Part shown: positions 22,064 to 34,700 of the stretch, piece after piece
Layout of the letters: the number at the start of each line of letters is the position of its first letter
Numbering within the stretch: position 1 is the first letter of the stretch
DNA from: Chionis minor
Taxonomy: Eukaryota > Chordata > Aves > Charadriiformes > Chionididae
DNA length: 64,000 bases
Assembly (NCBI GenBank): GCA_013398295.1
Contig: VZSF01001910.1
Span: forward strand, 1-64,000
Direction of reading: 5' to 3'
The notes under the pieces: model-generated
What the model was told of the DNA's origin: nothing
The model's database searches: none
Seen by the model: only the letters and a program-made list of their open reading frames with translations
Made by a program: the position numbers and the translations under genes

Positions 22064-23145
22064 CAAAGTGCCACTGTTGATGGGGAACCGAAGAAAGCAA
22101 TTATTAAAACAAATTAACTTGGGCCACAGAGACTAAGCCATGGACTACTGGAGGGACAGGAAGAAATGCATGGCCCAATGAAAGGATCTCCTTTGCTCAT
22201 TTGCCAAATTAAAGAGCACCTAAGAGCCACTGTTTTCCTGGGATTTAGGGGATAACTGTACGATTTAAAAGGCATCAGGAAGAGAAATTTTGCTCTTTCG
22301 GGGTTGCTGACTATTAAGTTCAGAGGCAGATCTGAGGGTCGAGCCAATCTCACTCAACCTAAGAGAAATTAATAATCCCAAATACGTCTTGTGGACATGT
22401 GGAGTTGGTCTCTCAGTGCAAACGGGAACAGGTCACACACATGCGACCCCAGATGGAATCACTGACAGCAGCATTAACACACACTCGACTTAAATTTGGA
22501 TCCTTAATGAGAAGGCAAAAGCTCTTCTCACTGCTTTCCACACTGGAACCTAGGCTGAAATGAAGGATTCGGCGCCCCATGCTCTCTTCTTGTTCCTCCA
22601 GGAGACAGCCTACTCTCTAGCCAATGTATTTATTACCATTATTTATTATTTATTCTGAAGGAAAGACAGAGAACCTCAGCTATGGTCCAGGACCAACAAA
22701 AGGCAAAAATGCCACCGCTGATGCAAGGAGTTTATAATCTAAGGACACGCACTCCTCTCCCAGGCCACAATATTTTAATCTTTTTCTTATGACATTCATT
22801 ATTCTAACGAGACTATTTCTAAATATATAAGCTTCTGGAAAAACAGGGGAAACCCACCATGATTTGACGGGAAGGAAGCACTACCAAAGCGACAGCCTGG
22901 GACCTCAGTGCAAATTCTCCTTTACAGAACATGAGTTGGGTCCTGCATTGTGTTTTAAAAATCTTAGTATTCAAAAGTTTATTTTTATACTGGAGGTGGC
23001 TGTTAGCTTGGGTTTAATCACTCTGAAAATCATAATGGCTAATTTGATTACGATCATATCTCCTTTACTTCTTAGAAGACGGATTTCTGCCAGTTAAGGA
23101 CAATAATCTCTGAGATATGAAATAAATAACTTCTAAATGCTCTTT
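22064..23145 (+). other. Probable KCTD14 3'UTR
   Basis: ATTAAA at 22103 could serve as an early signal. AATAAA at 23121-23126 would give a longer UTR of about 1.1 kb. An AU-rich run with repeated ATTTATT lies at 22627-22655. Which end is used is inferred, not shown. Confidence 0.45.
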
Positions 23146-23149
23146 GAAT

Positions 23150-23733
23150 GATACAGAAGTGCTTTATTTACTGACATCTTCCCTGCAAAAACCCCAGATT
23201 CTAAAGACCTGAAGTTTTATCTTTATGCTAACGGATTTGAATCATTCCTAATTAAGCTTGGATTCAGATGTGCTCATGCTAGCAAGATTTCCCCCTGATG
23301 AAGTTGGGAGTCATGCCACCGACTGCAGGGCAGTTCTGCTGTAGGTGTGATGGGACCCTTTGAGACCTCTCACATTTATAACCTTGGTAAGAAGGGACAC
23401 AGTCAGGGTCTGAGAGGACAAAAAGGTTTAGAAAATAGGATCTATGATCATACCTTTGATCATAACCAAGTGGTGGTTATGGTGGTGCTTAGCCTTGAAA
23501 AAGAGAGACTGAGGAGGCCTCCAAATAGACAAAGGCTGCTTTAAAGAGATCTGTTACTCTTTGTACATACTAAGGGTGGAAGAACTGGCTTAAGTCACAA
23601 CAAAGGAGATTAAAATTAGATATTATAAGAAAAAATTCTGATTATAGGGCAGTTAAAGCCTCAAACCAACCAACCTGCTAAGACTAGAGGACTGCTGTCA
23701 TCAGAAACTTTAGTAGTTTTATCAAGGATGGTC
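23150..23733. other. Intergenic, nothing recognised
   Basis: Between the KCTD14 3' end and the next CR1. No gene recognised. Confidence 0.5.
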
Positions 23734-23734
23734 T

Positions 23735-24200
23735 CATAGAACAGCCCAGGCTGGAAGTAACCTTGAGGGATCATCTGGTCCAGCCTCTGATGGGAAGAGG
23801 AGCCTGGATGAGATTATCAAGCACCCTGTTCCCATCACGTCTTGAAAACCCACAGTGATGTGGACTCTACCACATCCCTGGGGGGGTTGTTCCAGTGCAT
23901 GATGGTTCTCACTGTAAAAAAATTCTTTCTTATATTGAAAAGAAAACTCTCCTGGTGCAACTTTTACCTGTTGCCCTTGTCTTCTCCACATGTATCTGTG
24001 AAGAGAGAGCTGCCATCCTCTTTGTGGATGCCCTTGAAGTACAGGGAACAACACTGTGCTGAGGTCCCCCTAACAAGCAGAGACCCAACTCCTTCAATCT
24101 TTCCTTGTAGGGAAGGTTCTCCAGACCTTTGATCACCTCCTTTGGACTCTTCAGCCACTTCCCAAATTGCCTTGTCCCTAAGATGTGACCAAACCGTGGC
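23735..24200 (-). mobile_element. Old CR1 LINE fragment
   Basis: Diverged reverse-complement CR1. It begins CTCATAGAACAGCCCAGGCT and has GGATCATCTGGTCCAGCC-type and TTCCAGTGCATGATGGTTCT motifs. Confidence 0.75.
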
Positions 24201-24420
24201 CACCCCTGGCCACCTCTAGCCACACAGTGTCACAGACGTAACTTCTGCCCATGTCTCCTGACATCTAACTAAACATAGGTCTGTCAGGGGGCTCCTCACT
24301 GCTGGGGCCTCCTTCCCATCTCCTCAAGGGAGACGTGATTGAAGGCCATGCTAAGTTTTCACGTGTGTCTAACACAAGCTTGCCTGGAAATGTCAAGCCA
24401 TGTTATTTATGGAGGTACTG

Positions 24421-25372
24421 TTGAATATCTTCATCGGTGACACAGACAGGGAGATCGAGTGCACCCTCAGCAAGCTTACAGATGACACCAAGCTGAGTGG
24501 TGCTGTTGACACGCCTGAGGGACGGGATGTCATCCAGAGGGACATGGATGCCATCCAGAGGGACATGGACAGGGTTGAGAAGTGGGTCTGTGTGAACCTC
24601 ATGAGGTTCAACAAGACCAAGTGCAAGGTCCTGCTCCTGGGTCGCGGCAATCCCTGGTATCCATACAGGCTGGGGGATGGAGGGATGGAGAGCAGCCCTG
24701 CCGAGAAGGACTTGGGGGTGCTGGTGGGTGAAAAGCTGGACATGAGCCACCACCGTGCGCTGGCAGCCCAGAACCCACCCCGGCCCCTGGGCTGCATCCC
24801 CACAGCGGGGGCAGCAGGGCCGGGGGGGGATTCTGGCCCTCTGCTCCGCTCGGGGGAGACCCCCCCTGGAATCCTGGGTCCAGCTCCGGGGGTCCCAACA
24901 GCAGAAGGACACGGAGCTGCTGGAGCGGGGCCGGAGGAGGCCCCGGAGATGCTGGGAGGGCTGGAGCCCCTCTGCTGGGAGGACAGGCTGGGAGAGTGGG
25001 GGTGTTCAGCCTGGAGAAGGCTCTGGGGAAACCTTAGAGCCCCTTCCAGTACTTAAAGGTGGCTTATAAGAAAGATGGGGACAGACTTTTTAGCAGGGGC
25101 TGTTGTGACAGGACAAGGGGTGATGGCTTTAAACTGAAAGAGGGGAGATTTAGACTAGAGAATAGGAAGAAAAGCTATACACTGAGGGTGGTGAGACGCT
25201 GGCCGGGGTTGCCCAGAGAAGCTGTGGCTGCCCCATCCCTGGAGGTTCAAGGCCAGGTTGGACCGGACTTGGAGGAACCAGGTCTCGTGGGAGGTGTCCC
25301 TGCCCAGGGCAGGGGGGTGGGACTGGATCTTTAAGGTCCCTTCCAACCCAGACCGTTCTAAGCTTCTATGAT
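24421..25372 (+). mobile_element. CR1 LINE 3' fragment, sense, abutting the INTS4 promoter
   Basis: Starts in the reverse-transcriptase end (GATGACACCAAGCTGAGTGG) and runs to the 3' tail near CTAAGCTTCTATGATTATAT. The translated stretch [20 protein letters not shown] is CR1 reverse-transcriptase C-terminal sequence; the frame then breaks. It ends about 50 bases before the CpG-rich INTS4 promoter. Confidence 0.92.
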
Positions 25373-25498
25373 TATATTTTAGTCTATGCATGTTCTATAT
25401 GTATTTTGGGGGAAAACTGAGCGGCGCTGACAGGGCTGGCCCCTCGGCGGCCTGTGTCTGCGAGGCGGGCCAGGCCTCAGCCTCCATGTCAGGGCCGC

Positions 25499-25512
25499 GT
25501 TCCCATGGCAAC
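25499..25512. promoter_or_regulatory. X-box-like RFX site
   Basis: GTTCCCATGGCAAC differs at one base from the palindromic RFX consensus GTTGCCATGGCAAC. Confidence 0.5.
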
Positions 25513-25535
25513 GGGAGGCCGCCATTCCCCCCCCC

Positions 25536-25548
25536 NNNNNNNNNNNNN
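25536..25548. other. Assembly gap (13 N) inside a poly-C run
   Basis: Ns are flanked by C on both sides, in the INTS4 5' region. The true length of the homopolymer is unknown. Confidence 0.99.
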
Positions 25549-25699
25549 CCCCCCCCCCCCCCGGCTCCCATCCCCGAGCATAGAGCGCGACCTCCAGCCG
25601 GGAAGAGCGGCCGCTCCTTTAGCCACCTCCCTGCGGGCGACTCTATGGTTTCTCTTCCGGGTTGCGCCTACGGCAGCCGCGCAGGGCCCGGTGGCGGCA

Positions 25700-25753
25700 A
25701 TGGCGGCGCACCTGAAGAAGCGGGTGTACGAGGAGTTCACCAAGGTGGTCCAG
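25700..25753 (+). CDS. INTS4: INTS4 exon 1
   Basis: Residues 1-18. Donor CAG/GTAACG, phase 0. Confidence 0.95.
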
Positions 25754-28700
25754 GTAACGCACCGCCATCGCGCCTGGGTCGAGCGACCCGCCCTCGGGTC
25801 GGCCCCGAGCTCAGCCGTGAGGCCGGAGCTGTGGGAAAAGCGGCCGGCCTAGGCCGGGGCCTAGTCCGGGAGCGCTGCCCGCCGCCTCGGCGCGGGGGCC
25901 TCGGGGCCGGGGCGGCCGGTGAGGGGCTGAGGAGGAGCGGGAGGGGTTGGCCCCGGGTTTAGGGAGGCCGGAGCTGCCCGGAGGGAAGGGGGCGAGTGCC
26001 CCCCTCAGGGCGGGAAGGGGGCGACACGGGGAGGGCTGCGACTGCGTGAGCGGGAGGACGCGGCTTTCCCCAGCCGGGGCAGGGGAACGGCAGCGGGTTT
26101 CTGGGCTGCTCCAGTCTGGTGGGAATGGGCGCAGTCGGGTTTGTCCGGGGTTGGAAAGGGCAGGGTTTGCCACAGGCTGGAAGCAGTTGGGTTTGTCCGG
26201 GGTTGGTTGTCCGGGGTTGGAAAGAGCAGGGTTTGCCACAGGCTGGAGCTGGGAGAAGTCGGGTTTGCCCTGGGTTGGTTGTCTTGGGTTGCAAGGGACA
26301 GGTTTTACCCTGGGCTGGAGCTGGGAGAAGTTGGGTTTGCCCTGCGTTGGTCATCTGGGGTTGGAAGGAGCAGGATTTGCCCCAGGCTCCAAGAAGTCGG
26401 GTTTGCCCTGGGTTGGTTGTCTGGGGTTGGAAGGGGCAGGATCTGCCCGAGGCTGGGAGATGGCGAGAGGCAGCGTTTCCCGGGGATAGGGGCTCCCAAG
26501 GCAGGACAGGAGTAGCTGCAGGGGGCTGAGGATGCGTTCCTTCCTAAAACAGAGAAGGGAGAGGCCAGTGACTGCCGTGGGGCACGGGAGCTTCCTGAGG
26601 TTTGGTGCCGAGACAGTGTTTCACTCTGGGAAGGAGTGGGTCAGGATTCACTCTGCATTTCTGAGCGTGTCCCTCTGCCCGCAGCAGCAGCACGAGGACC
26701 TGTCTGCTAAGAAGCTGCGGCTGACCAAGCCCAGCAAGTCGGCGGCGCTCCATGTTGACCTGTGCAAAGCCACCTCGCCCGCAGACGCCTTGCAGTACCT
26801 GCTCCAGTTTGCCAGGAAGCCTGTGGAAGTGGAGAGCGTGGAAGGGGTTGTCAGGATCCTGCTGGAGCATTATTATAAGGTGATGAAGTTGGGAGCCAGC
26901 TGTGCTTCCAGAAGCCTACTTCTGGTCCTGTTTTCTTGGGATTGGCTGTGGAATAAAGAGTCAGAGGCCCCTCCTGGTCCTGACTCAGTTGCCAACAGCC
27001 TGGGAAGCCCTGTGTGAGGAGAGTGAGTGACTGTAGTCCTTTACCCAAGTGATTCCTGGTCATGTTACTTGGTCTCTTTGCAGGTGGTTTCAGGAGCCTG
27101 TGGCCACGATGTGACTATATTATCCCTGCAGTTGGCCTGTGTGCTTAGTCTTAAATTAACTTAACAAGGGACAAAAGACATGACAAGAAGTTTTCCAGGG
27201 AACCCATCTGTTCATAGCTGGCTCAACTGTATCTGAATCCTTCCTGACTGATGTTTCCTTAGCTTGCTCTTAATTTCCTCTAGCAGCGGAGAAACTTTTT
27301 AGCTATTGCTTATGCTGCGAACAAAGCGCTTTTAAAATGACACTTCTGAAAGACTTTTCAACAAAAAATCCTAACAGCAGAATAACAAATAAATAACAGA
27401 AACAAAATATGCTTCATAGTATCCAGATAATGAGCCTTCACTTGATAAAGCAAAACTTTATTGTGTCTGACAAAGCTGTGTTCTAAGATGAAATATTTGT
27501 CATAAAGGTCCTTGTGCTATTCTGTCTTTATTTTTACAATTGAGTCTATGGTGCTTTGAACTTGCACTCTAAGCTGTGTTTTACCTATTTCTGTACTCTA
27601 CCTCCTTTGACTTGTGTATTGACTCTGGTTTACTTTTTTTTTTTGGTGGGAGCTTATTTTCATCATTGCTCCGTGTTCAGCGTTGCACAGTTGCTTGATA
27701 AGATCTGAGTATGAAATCCAGGCATCTTTTTGTCTTTCTACCCTGTGCTGGATGTCCTGGGTAATACACTGAAATAGAGAGTTACAACCAGAAGTCTTGT
27801 GTGCACGAGTCTGTGGAAGACTCAAAACAGTAACTCTTTGAAATGCACAAACTTTTAAAATGAGTTTAAAATTAATACTAATTTGTGAACCTTATTTATG
27901 TAATTATGACCTATGGCAGCTTTTACTGTTGCTTAAATGAGTAGATGTATGCAGCTAACATACACTTTTGGGTTGTTTTTTTCTTTTTAACTTTGTTGTG
28001 TTGGGTTTCTTTTTTTTTTTTTCTGTCAGATCAGCAGGATTCCTCCCCACCATTAAGAGAAACATTTGTTTTCTGTAGCCCACAGGCCGCGCTGCTTAGC
28101 AGAGGTCAAGAGACCATCAGTCTCAGTTCATCTCCTAAATTCTTCCCATTTGTTCATTAAAAACTTGCAAAGATATAATATCAACACTGAATTTTCTGGC
28201 GTCTTGAAAACATGATTTATTTAAATTTTAAATTTTCAAACAGTATGAAGGTAATTCTGAGGAATTATGAGCAAAAGAACCATTTTGAAATGTACTGGGA
28301 CCTGCCACCTAAACATTCTTGTATGGTTAATTTTCTGTGGGTGTAGGGAGGAGGAAGGAGCCTGACAGTAAAATTCAGACCCATGTGCTGAGTGGGCGCT
28401 GCCTGTGTGTGGTGTTTTATGCTCTGCAAACTGGAAAATGAACGAGGGTGTCTTGTGCTTCCCTTCCAGGAGAATGATGCCTCTGTAAGATTGAAGATTG
28501 CTTCCTTGCTGGGCTTGTTATCGAAGACTGCAGGATTTTCCCCAGACTGCATTATGGATGATGCCATTAACACGCTTCAAAACGAGAGTAAGTCTCACTT
28601 TTTGGGTGGTGCTTGAGCTCAAGGCAGAATCACGCTGTCTTTTAAGCATTTAGGGCAGTGGCGAGGCCCTTACCTCTGAAGTGTATCATTGGGAATTGTT

Positions 28701-31700
28701 TCTTATTTTCTGCTTTTGTGGATGCTGACAGGCAATACCGTGTTCTGAGGAGGAGGAAAGTGTTCCTCAGACCTGCCTGCTTGTAATCCTTTCTTTTAAG
28801 GGAGCGCAAAGTTTGCTTTTGCATCTCTCTGTGAGAGCTGCTGCTTCTGAGGTGCTCTGTTCTAAAGGACGCTCTTGCTTTAAGTGGAATCTTGTTCGAA
28901 GAGGAGTTTTTTTCCTTACCGTGCAGCCCGGCAGCTCATAAGGCTAATGCGAGAAGGTATTAGTTTATTAGCATTGGATTTGTAGTGGACAGTAAAATAC
29001 AGGTTGTCCTGTTTGTGGCATCATTAAAGTCCATTTTTATGTTCCATGTTATATTCACAGTTTGTACGTGCTTTGCTTGATGCAGTTTAATTTTATTATA
29101 ATGTCATTTATAGAGTCATAGAATGGTTTGGGTTGGAAGGGACCTTTAAAAATCATCTGGTCCAACCCCCTGCCACGAGCAGGGGCATCTTCAAGCAGAT
29201 CAGGTTGCTCAAAGCCATGTCCGACCTGACCTGGAATGTTTCCAGGGATGGGGCATCTCCCACCTCTCTGGGCAACCTGGGCCAGTGTCTCACCACCCAC
29301 AGCATAAAAAAATTTCTTCTTGTGCCCAGTCACAACCTACCCTCTTTCAGTTTCAAACTGGTGTCCCTTGTCCTGTCATTACAGGGCTTTTTACAAAGTC
29401 CCTCTCCAGCTTTCTTATGAGCCCCCTTTAGGGACCGAAAGGCCACAGTAAGGTTTCCCTAGAGCCTTCTCTTCTCCAGGCTGAACAACCCCAACTCTCC
29501 CAGCCTGTCCTCCCAGCAGAGGGGCTCCAGCCCTCCCAGCATCTCTGGGGACTCCTCTGGCCCCGCTCCAACAGCTCCATGTCCTTCTTATGCTGGGACC
29601 TCCAGAGCTGGACCCGGGATTCCAAGCAGGGTCTCCCCCGAGCGGAGCAGAGGGCCAGAATCCCCCCCCGGCCCTGCTGCCCCCGCTGTGGGGATGCAGC
29701 CCAGGGGCCGGGGTGGGTTCTGGGCTGCCAGCGCACGGTGGTGGCTCATGTCCAGCTTTTCACCCACCAGCACCCCCAAGTCCTTCTCGGCAGGGCTGCT
29801 CTCCATCCCTCCATCCCCCAGCCTGTATGGATACCAGGGATTGCCGCGACCCAGGAGCAGGACCTTGCACTTGGTCTTGTTGAACCTCATGAGGTTCACA
29901 CAGACCCTCTTCTTGAGCCTGTCTGTGTCCCTCTGGATGGCATCCCGTCCCTCAGCCGTGTCAACAGCACCACTCAGCTTGGTGTCATCCGTAAACTTGC
30001 TGAGGGTGCACTTGATCCCACTATGTCATTGATGAAGATAGTAAATAGCATTGGTCCCAATACAGACCCTTGAGGGACACCAGTCATTACTGATTTCCAC
30101 TTGGACATTGAGCCACTGACTGTAACTCTTTGGACGCAGTTATCCAGCCAATTCCTTACCCACCAAATAGTCCATCCATCAAACCCGTATCTATCCAATG
30201 TAGAGGTAAGAATGTTGTGGTGGTCCAGGTGAAAAGTAGGCTAAAGGTGCGTCAGCAGTGAAGGCTCCCTGTGTACTGCGCTGTATTATCAGGAGTGCAG
30301 CCAGCAGGTCCAGGGAAGAGATTATTCCCTTTGCTCAGCACTGGTTAGAACACATCTGGAATACAGCACCCATTTTTGGACTCCCCGGTGCCAGATAAGG
30401 GCTAGTAAGGTTGAGTGAGTTCAGCAGAGGGCCACTGAGGTGGTCGGGGGCTGGAGTATGTGATGTGCGAGGAGAAGCTGAGCGAACTGGGCTTGGAAAG
30501 GAGAAGGCTTCAGGAGGACCTTCCAACCTTGATGAGTCTGTGATTCCGTAGCTGGTGAGGAGCTCAGTGAAGAGGAACGTAGCGTTTCACTGTTTTCTTT
30601 TGCAGAGTCTCACCAAGTCCTCGCTCAGCTGCTGGACACCCTGTTGGTGATCGGCACAAAGCTCACAGAGAACCCATCTGTCAGGATGAGACTGGTAGAG
30701 GTAGCCTGCAAGGTAAGGTGGCCTCCCTGGGGCAGGAAGCTTTTATCGCTGCCACAGGGGGGAAAAAAAAAATAGTCGGTGTTGAAATTATTTTAATTTT
30801 ACTTTAAAAACTGTTACAGTATTACCATTTTTTTTTAACTGCTCGGAATCTTAGTATGATTAATTGTTTTGAAGGAGTGAAAGAGCAATAAGAACCCAGT
30901 TACATCTGTTTTTTCTCTTCCGTTCCGCAGCATCTGACAGATTCTTCCCATGGGGTAAGGAATAAGTGCCTTCAGTTAATTGGCTGTCTTGGACCAGTGG
31001 AAAAAGGTGTTGCAAAAGAAGTTGAAAGCCAGGCTGCCAAAGATGTCCAGAAGATAATAGGAGATCATTTTAATGACCAGGACCCTCGTGTTAGGACTGC
31101 AGCTATAAAAGCCATGGTACGTGTTGCTGGTGCAGTGGAATAAACTGTTTGGGTTCTATAAGAAAGCTGGTGCGGGCTGCAAACTAATCCAGAGAGGTTT
31201 GATTTATAGATTATTTTATTAACTTAGTAAAGCTCCACCTAGCCTATCAAAATTACCTGGAAAAATAAGCTACGTCTTGAAATATGAGAGTAACGCTGAG
31301 ATCTCAAAGGGCATTTTAGTGACTCAAGACAATTGTTGTTGCAGCTGTAGCTGAAGAAGCTGTTTAATTTGTTGACTTTTTTGAGCGCGCATAGGCTCTT
31401 GCTTTTAGTGAGAGATGTGTATTTCTCAATTCAGCAGTGGTTGCTGTAATTGCAAGAAGCCGCTAGGACTCCAGCACACAAGAGAGAGCTGCTTATGACA
31501 GGAAACCTGTGTGATAAGTCCAGAAAGAATTTTGTTCGCTTGGTTTTAAACAACATTTATGTTTTGGCCCTGTGGTCGCGTTCGTTAGCGTTCCCTAGCT
31601 GTTTATGAGGTTTACTGGTTTCCGTGTGGGCTGGAGCATGGTGACCCTTCCGAAGCTTTTAGCTGTGCAGAAACGCCGGCAAAGACCGTGCACTTGAGGA

Positions 31701-34700
31701 TTTTGCTTAACATGAGTTGCCTGTGAGTATGTGGGTATATAGAAGTTTCTCTTATTAGCTTTAAAGGTTGTAACAGTGTCTCATCTCACGTGATGGCCAA
31801 CAAGGGTATTGAATTAAGGACATTAAACTCCAAAGAAAGCAGCAGGGTGCGTATGAGGAGATCAGATTGCGCTTCGATCTGTCTGGGATCTCCCTCTGCT
31901 GGAGGCTGCGCTCATCCTGCATGCTTATTCCATTCTGATTTTTGTTGGTACAATTATTTTTTTATGAAGTTGCTTGAGTGACTTTTACGCTGGCATTCAG
32001 CCATATCCGTAAACAGATTTATGACCTTGAATTTATCATTACAGCGCAAGGACAAACTGTCCTTCTGTCATTTGAAGCACGGGGACACCCCAGATGAATT
32101 CAGGGTCACTAACCACTGCTAGGGTTCTTGATTGTGGTTTTCCTTGCTGCTGTGTTTGTGGTTTTTTTCTTTAATTTTGTCACTGGCTTGTACTTTGAAG
32201 AAGTGGATGTAGAAAAGCAACAGTTTCTTGTTGACCGTATTCAACTAGATATTGTCCCTCTGTTTGTAAGTCAGAGTTATGATACTACTTTATTCCAGGT
32301 AGAAACAACATTTAGTAGGACAGTTTTTGCTATTCCTCTGGTTTGGTATTTGGAAAGGTTTACATGGCATGAAAAATTCATTGGCAATGCTACTTTTGGG
32401 TCTGTGTTTCAGGAGTGGTATCAAACTAATTATTTTGAAGATACTTATGTCTTTTGTAATTGTAGTTGAGTAGGGCTGACACTGAATAATGGTTTGGAGG
32501 TTGGGAGAATGGACAGTGTATTTATATAGGTTGTATTTTCCTAGTGAATCAGAGTATGAGTGACTGTGAAGTTTAAAAAAATTATATTGAAATCAATGTT
32601 GTTATTTAAAATACCTATGTCCTAGGTAGTGAAATATTTTAATTATAGCAGCAATCAAGAAAGGCAAGCAGGTTTGCTCGAAGCAGAAAAAACAGTGGTG
32701 AAAACTTAGTCTGCGTCACTTAAACCTGTAGTTATACTTTGTTGTGCTTTTTTTTTTTCCTGTAGCTGCAGCTTCATGAAAGAGGATTAAAATTACAGCA
32801 GGCTATTTACAGTCAGGTAAAACCTTGTATTGATTCGTATTTATTTTGTACTTGTTTGTGTGTCTCGCTTTTTTTAGATTCTGTGACAATGTGCTTTGAG
32901 AGGAGGAGGGCGCTGAAGAGAGGTGGAGTATTTTGCGCTTAGGTTGCCTCTATTCCTTACTGCCCTGTGGCAGGGGAAGCAAAAATCTGGTGTGCCTCTT
33001 GTGCTTAAACCTACTAAAGCCTACACTTTGATTGGAATATATTGTTTATTGGGGGAGATAATCATGGGAATATGCAGTTATTACTGTCATCTGGCAATGT
33101 TGAAGTCTTAAACCCTTGTTCATTGGAAAGTACGCATGGTGTGTCAATAAGGTTGCACAGCTGAAGCCAGTATCAAATTAATTCTACTACAGATTCACAT
33201 TTCATGCTTCCTGCGTAGTACAGGCAATTCTGGAGTTTTACAGGATGTGCCCGACTAACTTTATTAGGACTAGTCTATCTAACCAAGCTTGGAAATACTG
33301 GGGAGTAGGAGGGAAGACTGAATTTTATAGTCTGTCCTAACTGCTTCGTGGTAAGGATACTCCTTGCGCTGTGGGAGGTGAATGAGAGCGCGGGTGGAGA
33401 TGTTCAGGAATTCTGGTTTTGTGGATCTTCTTTCAGGCCTGCAAGCTGTTGGCAGATGACTACGAGCAAGTGCGCAGTGCTGCAGTTCAGCTCATTTGGG
33501 TCCTCAGTCAACTTTACCCTGAAAGGTACGCGCTGTATGCAAAATGACTCAAAGCACTGGCGTAGTGATTATCCTCATCTTGAGAGTTTTCTGCTGGGAA
33601 GTCTCAGGAGTAGCTGTTAGAAATTTCTACCAAATTTCTGACGTGTATGAATTGCTGAGACCTGATGAGAATGCGCTGATCCGGCTGAAGTTTTGGCTCC
33701 TGATGCTTGCTGCACATCCGTAGGAAATCAGCATAGTTGTTTCTTGATGCCATTCAGCGTGACGTAAGATCAGCGTACTGATTTATGTTTCTCTGCGTTA
33801 GCATCGTGCCGATTCCTTCTTCTAATGAAGAAATTCGCTTGGTTGATGATGCGTTCGGAAAAATTTGTCACATGGTTAGTGATGGTTCCTGGGTTGTCAG
33901 AGTACAAGCTGCTAAGTTATTGGTAAGTTGTGTTCTTTTCTATCTGAAAATAGTTCATCTTATGTTACTTTACTTTTCATGTATATTTGAAAAGAAATGT
34001 GAGGTTACTTAAAAACTGCATGGGTAAATTTCTACCGAATTTCTGAGATGAAAGAAATGAGAGAGATTGAGGAGACCCAGAAGTTTCTCAGCTGAACTAC
34101 GCAGTGATTCTCTCCTTGAGAGCAGAGGGCTGGGCATCCCGGAAAAAAAACAAGTACTCCCTCCTCCTACTTCTCCAGCACAGGACGTATGAACCAACTG
34201 AACTCAAGAAAGACTGTGTTAACCTCAGTGGGAAAATAAGATGTTCTGACTGTCTTAAGTAAAGTGTCAAGCATTGTATAAAGCGGGTAGAATGAGTGGA
34301 TAAAATTGGGTGCTGTGTTGGAATAAATCAGGAAATTACATGGTGTAATTTAGAATAATCCTGTTTCGTCCTTTTGATATTTTTTCTTTTTTCTTGTTTG
34401 TTTGTTTAGGGTTCTATGCAACAAGTCAGCTCCCATTTCTTAGAGCAGACACTTGACAAGAAGCTCATGTCAGATCTGAGGGTATGTAAATGTTTGCGTT
34501 TGTTTTTAGTGGGTGTAGGTACTAAAATCCCACAACAGGTATGTTAATGTTTGAGTATGTTTGTTTACCGTGTCCTTGCCTCAGGGCTGCTGAGAGTTAA
34601 TTGGCGGTGACAGGTTTTCTTTTAGATTCAAGTCAGTGAAGCAATTGCTAGTTTTAGATTTCATTAGCCGAGCAAGTAATAAACATCTCTAGGCTATTCA

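Larger units (their letters stand above)
25420..26115 (+). promoter_or_regulatory. CpG-island promoter of INTS4
   Basis: A dense CpG region surrounds exon 1. It has no TATA box in the expected place. It contains an X-box-like palindrome at 25499 and an ETS-type CTTCCGG at 25654-25660, 40 bases before the ATG. Transcription start is inferred to lie in roughly 25560-25690. Confidence 0.7.

Noticed and set aside
24400..25056. 218-codon frame with a reverse-transcriptase-like stretch
   Set aside because: It is the CR1 element; the frame is truncated and shifts, so not a host gene.
26141..26515. Long overlapping frames in INTS4 intron 1
   Set aside because: All come from the minisatellite; a repeat without stops leaves several frames open.
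32128..32469. 113-codon open frame with a hydrophobic start in INTS4 intron 5
   Set aside because: No ATG start, no recognisable domain, and it lies in an AT-rich intron; likely chance.
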